Notes under the pieces: model-generated
What the model was told of the DNA's origin: nothing
Seen by the model: the letters and a program-made list of their open reading frames with translations, nothing else
Databases searched by the model: none
From: Thinopyrum elongatum
Taxonomy: Eukaryota; Streptophyta; Magnoliopsida; Poales; Poaceae
Assembly: GCA_011799875.1 (NCBI GenBank)
Contig: CM022301.1
Coordinates: forward strand, 324,526,929-324,590,928
Direction: 5' to 3'
DNA: 64,000 nt
Shown here: in pieces, positions 57,419-64,000 of the stretch
Layout: each line of letters opens with the position of its first letter
How positions within the stretch are numbered: position 1 is the stretch's first letter
Made by a program: the position numbers and the translations under genes

Positions 57419-57960
57419 TTTCGACAGGTTATAGATGTTTCATTCGAAACTTGGAGCTGGTGCAGTTGTGTAATGGGGTAGCTGAGTGCTGAAGCTATAT
57501 GATGTTATACTCGGATGTATTTCAATTATGAAATCCTGCTTCCTTAATATGAAAATGAAATATATTGTGTGCTTAATATGAAATGCCAATTAGATTAATA
57601 AATGGATTATTAATAATAGGACAATTAGCCTGCTAATGGCCAATTAGCCTGCTAATTGGGTTTTTCTATTGCAAACAGTTATTGAGAAAACACCATGGGC
57701 GATGACCTCAGGCAACGCACATAGTTTCTAGGAATAAACCGTGTTGGATCAATGAACAATCACACACGACATCCTCTTGAAAATTGTTTGCGTTAGGCCA
57801 CCTTGCGCAAATATTTACCACATAAATAGTATGTGTGATGGACAGCCTTTGCCACACAGTTTCTTCTACGCACCGTGTGTGATGCATTCAATAACGCAAA
57901 CGATAAAATTGTTAATATCATCTGTAATGGCAACGCTATCACAAATGATTTAATGGGGAA
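57419..57960 (+). other. 3' region of the CACTA B3 gene and right interior
   Basis: AT-rich with 'aatatgaaatgaaatat' runs and two 'cctgctaat' copies near 57630-57655. No gene seen. The first tgtgtgatg-type subterminal motifs appear from about 57830. Confidence 0.5.
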
Positions 57961-58410
57961 AATTGTGTGTGATGTACCTGCGAATGGAAACATTTTCCTT
58001 GGAGTGACTGTGTGGGATGTATATACGAATGGAAACATACTTCTTGGATTAACTGTGTGGGATGTACATACGAACGGAAACATATTCCTTGGATTGACTA
58101 TGTGGAATGTACATACGAATGGAAACGTTTAGCTGGGACTGACTGTGTGGGATGTACTTACGACCGGAAATAATTTGGCCTGTATAATTGTATTTTTTAG
58201 CACAACTGTACATATAACCGTATTTGATCGTTCGCCCGTCGCACACGACCTCATTTTGCCGAGCGTGTGTGCCAGGAGGGCCTATCCCTGACGGTTTCTT
58301 GGTCATGTGGGAAGGACCCCCCTATCGCAGTCACTCACTAGGCGACGGTTCAAAACGCCGTCGCGGAAAGGGGTTAAAACCCGTTTGTATAGCACCTCGC
58401 TGTACCAGTG
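57961..58410. repeat. Right subterminal region of the CACTA element with 45-bp repeats
   Basis: The unit beginning gatgta (or aatgta) occurs at 57971, 58016, 58061, 58106 and 58151, exactly 45 bases apart, each with tacgaatggaaac.t and a tgtgtggg core. Because 45 is a multiple of three the plus frame 57875-58132 reads as a 15-residue repeat (WDV.TNGNI.LGLTV), which is a by-product. The element ends taccagtg at 58410. Confidence 0.85.
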
Positions 58411-58413
58411 CTC

Positions 58414-59335
58414 TATGGCCTATCAAAGGGCATTCATCTTCAGCCATGCTTGAAGGAACCATGAAGACACTGGTCTACTATGTCCTTAATGGCATAAGGT
58501 TCAATATGCATAATTTCTTCATTCGATAGCTTGCAGCTTCTAGCATGGATATCTTTGGCCTCAAGTTCTATGCGCCATGGATCATGTGCCTCATCAAGAC
58601 TCGCTCAACAATGAAATATGAACCCTCTGGCCGTACACATCACATCTTTCTGCCTGAAGTTGATGCTCCTCATGAAGTCATATATCCTTCAACAGACAGA
58701 GATCCAAAACTTGTGGAGCCAAGCCACTCTACGCATATGGAAGCTATTCATCTTCCTAATGTGGCCTCCACCTCTAGACTTGCTGGTCAGATTCGGCGAT
58801 CTTGTCAAGCGATACTGAAGCCACTACCAGCACTGTTCCGCAAAGGCCTCAGAAGCACCCCAAGGTGCTGACAGATAGAGAACTTCTTGTTTCTCTTCAT
58901 CAAAAGCAAGACAAGCACCACCTCTGGCAAAAGCGTCTAATGCAGAGTCTGCTGAATGACATCAATCGCATCATGAACCTCTCCACCAAAAATGCTTTTG
59001 TTGCTCAAGAAGCTAATCGCCGCGCTTGGAAGAGCCTCACCTTACTATGCTATGAAGAAGACCTTGATGCCGATGGCTTCAAGGAGAGCTTCAAGTTTGG
59101 CTCCAAGCCCCCATCAACAGAGAAGTGGCGTGCTACGCCATCTATTGAAGATTCAGAATATTCTTCTTCTGTAGCCATCGTTCATTAACGGCTGGTTGAA
59201 GAAGATGATGCCACTTCTCCAACAATGACTTCCCTATGTCAGGACACTGCCTCAGGGCCTTCTGCACTGCCCAACACCAACGTCGACCGGGCTGCACCAA
59301 TTTCTTCAACACCGCCTTCTAGGAACGCTTAGACA
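58414..59335 (+). pseudogene. Extra ORF of the Sirevirus-like element, part 3
   Basis: This resumes in frame after the CACTA insertion: TLWPIKGHSSSAMLEGTMKT, LVYYVLNGIRFNMHNFFIR, a TAG, LAASSMDIFGLKFYAPWIMC, HIFLPEVDAPHEVIYPSTDR. A second frame (58802-59188) has RELLVSLHQKQDKHHLWQKR and VAQEANRRAWKSLTLL. The end is near 59335. As in parts 1 and 2, stops and frameshifts abound and no membrane segment stands out. Confidence 0.66.
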
Positions 59336-59816
59336 ACCTATGTCTTCACACCTTTTTGGTCATTCAATGACAAAAGGGGGAGAAGCATATGGGTTGATAG
59401 TCTTCAAGCGGGAAATTTGGGTCGGCTGGATATATTTTGTTAAGTTTGCAACTCTCATTTTTTTAACATTTGGCATTTAGGTTGTAAACTTAAGTCCTGA
59501 GACGTCTGCTACATTCATTGTTGTTTTCGGTTCGTGCTACTTACTTTGATCTTATGCGCATGGTCATTTCGCAGACGCCCATATTTCATTGTGCATTTCA
59601 TTATCTTCAATGTTGTGACTTCATGAAAAGAGGGGGATCTCCACAAAGTGAAACCTGCCATGTGCATTTGCATTCAAAGCAAACTACATGTATGCACATC
59701 TTCACGGGGAGCCCCTACTACTTCATGAAGCCAAACACCTTGTACCTTAACTTCACATATTTTTATCTCCGTTGAAAACTTCAACCATTTGTCATGAATC
59801 ACCAAAAGAGGGAGAT
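59336..59816 (+). other. 3' untranslated region and polypurine tracts of the Sirevirus-like element
   Basis: Three purine tracts (acaaaagggggagaag near 59368, aaaagagggggatc near 59624, accaaaagagggagat at 59801-59816) precede the LTR; the last abuts it and is the probable functional PPT. Multiple polypurine tracts are reported for Sireviruses. Confidence 0.7.
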
Positions 59817-61152
59817 TGTAAGTGCATCTAGTGCCACCCCTTGTTGGTTTGGAGTATTGAAGACAAACTTGGTTGTAGGACTAATGTGTTTGTGAGATTC
59901 ATAGGAGAACACAAGTAGAAGTCCCTATTGATTCGGTTTACCCATCGAAGATGATCCCTAAAAATGTATGAAGACATTGAAGACAATGGTGGTTCGCGAA
60001 GACATTCGTGTTGAAGATAATGACACGTGAAGACATTCACTTGAAGCGAATGGAACGCAAAGACGTAGTTTCTTTGTAGTTTCACTTTCTTCTTTCCTGA
60101 GTCACAAGAATCACCGAACCGTTAAGTGGGGTCGAGGTAAACAAGGTCAGAAAACTGACGTGATGCTCAACCTAAATCCTATGTCTTTGAGCGAAGACAA
60201 ATTGAGAGAAAATCTTATCCTGTGTTGGATAAGTCAGCTTTACTTATAGCCCAAGTTAAGTTGTTGCGTGGGTTCAAATTCTGACTGTTGGACACGTGTC
60301 AGTTCCCCAATGACCCAGGGTCATTTCGGACAATTCATGTCAGGTTGCCCTGGCTATAAATAACCACCCCTTCTACCATAAGTTGGTGGAAGCTACGAGT
60401 TGTGTGTACGGCTTTTGTCGTTTGAGAGCAACCCACCTCCAAAGCCTTTGAGAGCAACCTACCTCCGAAGCCTTTGAGAGAGAATCCTTGCAAGGACAAA
60501 CCAAAACACCCAAAGCCCAAAGTGATTGCGCATCACTGAAGTCATTCTGTTCTGAGTGTACTGAAGACTTATTACACTTGAAGACCGTGATCTTCTAGTC
60601 GGTTAGGCGTCGTGTTCTGAGCATCCAAGAGTCATTGTGGATTGTCGGTGAACGAAGTCTGTGAAGGTTTGGAACTCTACCTTGAAGACTTACCTGAGTG
60701 ATTGGGCGAGGTCTTGGTGACCTTAGCTCCAGGGGAATAAGGTGAAGACAAGGTCTTCTGAGTTCAATCTTAGCCTCCCTAACTAGATATACAATTATCA
60801 CAGCAGTTGGAACTGGTCAAACAAATCATTGTCTTCCTCGAGCTACTGGTTCCATCCTCTCTCTCTTTTACTTACCGTATCATACTGTGAATCCTTTGTT
60901 TGCCTGTCTGCACTTGAAGATATTCCCTGAAGCCATTCATCGATTTGCTCATTTGTCTTCATGCTTCTTGTGTTTATCCTCAATGCATGCATCCATGTAT
61001 GATGTCTACACCTGCTATTCATGCTCATCTTAATCACCATTGTAGTTAGATCTTGTATTGCTTCTGCTATCTTCGAAGACATTGCCTATTTTTTAAGCCT
61101 TCCATAAAAATCGCCTATTCGCCCTCCCTCTAGTTGATAACTAGCACTTTCA
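59817..61152 (+). repeat. 3' LTR of the Sirevirus-like element
   Basis: 1336 bp, tgtaagtgcatc to agcactttca. TATA-like tataaat at 60355. Longer than the 5' LTR because of an approximately 30-bp extra segment near 60190-60220 and a tandem duplication of the 'cctttgagag' unit near 60430-60480. Confidence 0.9.
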
Positions 61153-62040
61153 ATATCAATGGGACAATAGCCCACCAGATAAGCCTGTCCTGAGTGCACA
61201 TCTTGTTCAGCTCAATACCCCATTCTTTGTCGTGATACGACCACCAGTTAACCTGCAGAAAGATTGGTAAGCAACCGTGAAAGTGGCTACAAGAAAACAC
61301 TAGCAAGAGGTTTACCTGGTGATATGTCAGTTTGTCTGTCTCGTTGGTGAAGGCCTTATACAACACAGTGGACTTGCCTTTGACTACTTTAACCCTGTCC
61401 CAAGAGTATGCAACGGCCGGGTATCGAGTAGTGTCGCCTTCTTCGCCATACTCCATCCATGGATGTCGTATATCTTTCTCAGGATGACCCGCTAGCAACC
61501 ACTCCCACATCCAAATCGAGAGGGCCCAGACACATCCGCACATACCAGACTTATCTCCGGTCCTCTGATATGCATCGTCCAGCTACAAATGCCAATTCAT
61601 GATTAGATGACACAATTCAAGGAAGCGTACATACATCCATAAATGAATACAGAGATAGCTTCTTACCAAACGATATAGGTATGCAAGGCCGGCAGACTAC
61701 TAGTTGTACCCTGCCTCCTAGTCGGCCAGGAAGTCCAGATACATCCATAGGGCAGTACCCCCCGAGCAGTCTGGAGACACAACCTCTATCAGGAGATAGC
61801 ACAAGTAGGTCCTCCCGTACTGCTCCACGGTCCACGCATCGGCATCTTGCGGGCATCCAGACCGGTTGGCAGCGAGCCATATTAGTGGTATACCGGATAT
61901 TCAGTTATCCGGCACGCCCTGGGCCTCATTACAAATAGAGGCGGGGCAATCACCGATGAGGGCGACAACCCTCTCCCACTAGTTGCACTTGTCCACTCGC
62001 CCAGTGATATCCCAACCATTAGTACTAAAACTGGCAGACC
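61153..62040 (-). pseudogene. Plant mobile domain (MAIN-like) pseudogene, 5' half
   Basis: Exon 1 (about 62040-61667, 5' end cut by the Gypsy element) reads TNGWDITGRVDKCN, TAG, WERVVALIGDCP, ..., TGA, ISGIPLIWLAANRSGCPQDA, VEQYGRTYLCYLLIEVVSPD, TALWMYLDFLAD, TAG, EAGYN, two TAGs, SAGLAYLYRL. Introns are 61666-61583 (84 bp) and 61315-61253 (63 bp), both gt-ag. Exon 2 (61582-61316) encodes LDDAYQRTGDKSG, ALSIWMWEWLLAGHPEKDI and FTNETDKLTYHQ. Exon 3 starts at 61252 (NWWSYHDKEWGIELNKMC, LIWWAIVPLI) and is cut at 61153 by the Sirevirus. PMD hallmarks are the D.W..TGRVD, YLL..V..PD.SG and WA.IVPLI blocks. Five stops in exon 1 show decay. Confidence 0.83.
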
Positions 62041-62520
62041 TTAGGGTAGGGGTCCCGAGCTGTCGATCTCGGATCAATGGGTAACAAGGGATGAAGGAGA
62101 CAGTATTTACCTAGGTTCAGGACCTCTCGAAGAGGTAATACCCTGCGTCCTGCTTTGATTATATTGATGATTGTGTATCGAGTACAGACTTGATCTACCT
62201 TGAGATCGTGAGTAGTGTTCTAAGCCTAGGGCTAGGTGGATGTGATTATGATTGATTGTCCTCTACTAGCTAAACCCCTCAACTTATATAGATGCCAGGG
62301 GGTACCTAGGGTTACGCATGGTCGGTCGCCGATCTAAAGATGCACATGGCGGCGGGCGAAGCTGTCCTTGGAGTACACGTCAAGTCTTCGGCGGAGTACA
62401 TGTCGATCACGTTAAGGTGTGAGGCTTTCAGAGTCCTTCCTTGTGAGAACGATGGACCATAAGCTCGGCCATGGACTGCGGGCCAGCTAGGTTGGTACCC
62501 CCTAGTCTAGGACACCGTTA
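62041..62520 (-). repeat. LTR of a Gypsy-like element, probably its 3' LTR on the minus strand
   Basis: The text 'ggtcccgagctgtcgatctcggatcaatgggtaac' and 'ccccctagtctaggacaccgtta' resembles the two ends of a known Triticeae Gypsy LTR. The plus-strand sequence just inside, gtagcccctgaactgg (62521 on), is on the minus strand a purine tract ccagttcaggggctac next to the LTR start. I therefore read this as the 3' LTR of a minus-strand element cut by the window end. Terminal bases are diverged and the left flank target duplication cannot be paired. Confidence 0.6.
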
Positions 62521-64000
62521 GTAGCCCCTGAACTGGTCTTTGACGCCGAGGACGATGCTCTTTTGGCTGAAAGACTTCGACTTTGGAGTCTTTGGCTTGA
62601 TAGACGAGTTCCTGTGCATTATTTTGAGTTCGGCTTTGAAGTCTTCGGTTCGACAGATGAGTTTTTCTCGGGATCTGTCCCCACCACACATGATTTCTAG
62701 ACCCTTCCCTCGATCATCGTGCCATCTGGAGAATCGGGCCACTTTATGGTAGGACGTTGAAGCATCGTCCCTTTTTCCCTTTATTTAACGGGTACACAGT
62801 GCAAGATTACGACAAAGCACAACTTGACCATCCCCCTCTGCAATCTGGTGCAGATTTTCCCCCTCCCCCCCAAGGTCTAGCCTCAAGATCTTAAGAAATG
62901 GCGAGCGATGCAGGCTCCTCTATGCGACCCCAAGGTCCCCTCAAGGGTGACTGGGGGAGCTACTCCATCACGCGCCTTCAACTGGAGCAGCTCACCACCT
63001 AGGGCTATCTACTGGATTCAGATATGGCTTCCACTCACTCGGGTTTAATATCTGTTGACTGGCGGACACATGCTGATAGCCATCCTACCCCTCACGGGAA
63101 TGAGCGGGTATGTTTTGTTCCTTTTCTTCTTCGTGGCCTGGGATTTCCTATCCATCCCTTCCTCTGGGTCCTGCTCGAATTATATGGGATCCAACTCCAG
63201 AACCTCACCTACAACTCGATTCTACATATCGCGGGGTTCATCGCCCTTTGCAAAATGTACCTCGAACGCGTGACACATTTCGGGCTATGGAGGAAGTACT
63301 TTTGCGTGATGCCCTGTTCCCGAGGCGGGAAGATATACAAAGTGGGCGCGGCCGAGGACTGCCGAATAGCCGGCATTGACTACCCCGTAGGCACCCCTAG
63401 AGAAGATGCCGACACATGGGTGTCCGAGTGGTTTTACATGGCTGACGTCCCGCTGCATGACCCGGTCCGCCTAGGCTCCCGACCTTCTCCTCGAAGCCTT
63501 TGAAGAAGCATTTTAACTAGAGGCCACGGAGCGCCACTCAAGAGGACAACACCAATGTGGCTCGCCTAGAGGCTCAAGTAAAGTTTTTGACAAACACCGG
63601 CCTCATTATCATAGATGTGATCGCAATGTCATCGGCCAAAAAGTCCAACCTCTTCAGCAGCGCCAACACTTGTTGTGTATGTACAACGGGACCGACGATG
63701 CCACCTGATCAATTTGAGAAGGCTTCAAAGATCAAATGGCCTTTGGGACAACTCTGGCTGGCCTATACCAAGGAGAAGCAGCGGAATTTGCGAAGCAAAA
63801 ATTCATAGACGGACTGTCTTGCTACAACTCCACCGAAATAGTAAGTTTCCCCAAATTTCCTTGTCTATCCAAGCTATTTTATTTTTACCTCTTCCGATCA
63901 ATCATTCGATATATCTGAACAGAGATGGAGGCATTGGGTCCAAACCCAGAGCTGCCCCGCGCCCGAGCCGGGGATGTATCATCAGGACAACGACCTTGGC
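62521..64000 (-). mobile_element. Gypsy-like element interior, running out of the window
   Basis: This is the internal sequence adjacent to the LTR at 62041-62520. It contains an approximately 380-bp non-coding part, then the plus-strand ORF from 62898. No RT or integrase is visible before the window ends. If the orientation above is right, pol lies beyond 64000 on the minus strand. Confidence 0.5.
62898..64000 (+). pseudogene. PF04195-like ('putative gypsy type transposon') ORF with an intron, partial
   Basis: ATG 62898 starts MASDAGSSMRPQGPLKGDWG. An in-frame TAG (63000-63002) follows, then ERVCFVPFLLRGLGFPIHPF, LLELYGIQLQNLTYNSILHI, HFGLWRKYFCVMPCSRGGKI and DTWVSEWFYMADVPLHDP, the signature of the PF04195-like family found next to Gypsy elements. 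After a stop at 63500-63502 the reading continues to FGTTLAGLYQGEAAEFAKQK, DGLSCYNSTEI. A probable intron runs from 63840 (gtaagt) to 63922 (tgaacag), with the next exon cut by the window end. On my reading it is antisense to its element. Molecular function is unknown. Confidence 0.68.

Larger units (their letters stand above)
24635..58410. mobile_element. CACTA (En/Spm-type) transposon carrying gene cargo, with nested retrotransposons
   Basis: The left end reads cactactgcagg and the right end taccagtg, the inverted CACTR ends. A perfect 3-bp target duplication ctc flanks it (24632-24634, 58411-58413). Subterminal arrays of gtttgcgat/tgtgcgat motifs follow the left end, and 45-bp repeats precede the right end. 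Without the Angela-type (31584-40225) and Gypsy (42724-56136) insertions it is about 11.7 kb. No TNP2-like transposase ORF is visible, so it is non-autonomous. It carries a WRN-like exonuclease pseudogene, several hypothetical ORFs and a B3-domain gene. Removing it closes the Sirevirus extra ORF in frame (VYHILRH-TLWPIKGHSSSA). Confidence 0.83.
4391..61152 (+). mobile_element. Sirevirus-like (Maximus/SIRE-type) Ty1-copia retrotransposon, split by nested insertions
   Basis: This LTR retrotransposon spans 56.8 kb; its own sequence is about 14.7 kb once the insertions at 14735-21474, 21562-23082 and 24635-58410 are removed. LTRs start tgtaagtgcatctagtgcc and end actagcactttca. Flanking 5-mers are acatc (4386-4390) and atatc (61153-61157), one transition apart. 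Domain order gag, protease, integrase, RT, RNase H is Ty1-copia. The long extra ORF after pol, the coiled-coil-rich gag and the repeated aaaagggggag tracts before the 3' LTR fit Sireviruses. It lies in an exon of the minus-strand PMD gene, and that frame closes when the element is removed. All coding regions carry stops or frameshifts, so it is non-functional. Confidence 0.88.

Noticed and set aside
24635..58410. TNP2-type transposase search
   Set aside because: No frame with CACTA transposase motifs was seen outside the nested retrotransposons, so the element is called non-autonomous.

Overview
The window is plant nuclear DNA from a large, repeat-rich grass genome. The element families (Angela/BARE-type copia LTRs, a long Sirevirus-type copia element with an extra 3' ORF, Athila-type Gypsy LTRs, Stowaway and hAT MITEs, a cargo-carrying CACTA element) point to Triticeae (wheat, Aegilops, barley or relatives). 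This is inferred from recognised sequence patterns, not from a database search. No single-copy housekeeping gene, rRNA, tRNA or CRISPR array was seen.

Almost the whole window is one nested transposon stack inside one broken gene. The base layer is a minus-strand plant mobile domain (PMD/MAIN-like) pseudogene. Its 5' exons lie at 62040-61153 and its 3' exons at 4390-1348. A Sirevirus-like copia element of 56.8 kb (4391-61152, about 14.7 kb without later insertions) sits inside one exon. The last exon is split again by a solo copia LTR (1617-3405), and the stop codon lies at the edge of a Stowaway MITE remnant (939-1349) that itself contains an hAT-like MITE (1103-1297).

The Sirevirus-like element has LTRs (4391-5674; 59817-61152), gag, protease, integrase, RT and RNase H (5742-11871), and an extra ORF beginning at 13090. 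That extra ORF is interrupted three times: by a pol-less Athila-type element (14735-21474, minus), by a solo LTR (21562-23082) and by a CACTA transposon (24635-58410). The CACTA element lacks a recognisable transposase but carries gene cargo: a decayed WRN-like 3'-5' exonuclease (minus), several hypothetical ORFs and a two-exon B3-domain gene (plus). It holds an Angela/BARE-type copia element (31584-40225) and a Gypsy element (42724-56136). The Gypsy element has a decayed gag-pol and, between pol and its 3' LTR, an antisense ORF with an AT-hook and a B3-like domain and its own TATA box. It contains a minus-strand pol-less LTR element (49072-53903). The depth is therefore four transposon layers on top of a gene.

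The right edge (62041-64000) is the end of another Gypsy-like element, apparently minus-strand, with an intron-containing plus-strand ORF of the 'putative gypsy type transposon' family (PF04195-like).

The nest is supported by target-site duplications at each complete insertion and by reading frames that close up when each insertion is removed. All coding units contain stops or frameshifts, except some short cargo ORFs, so little here is likely to make its original protein. The most interesting content is the host-like DNA-binding cargo: two unrelated B3-type genes in two transposon classes, and two Gypsy elements with antisense ORFs beside the 3' LTR.
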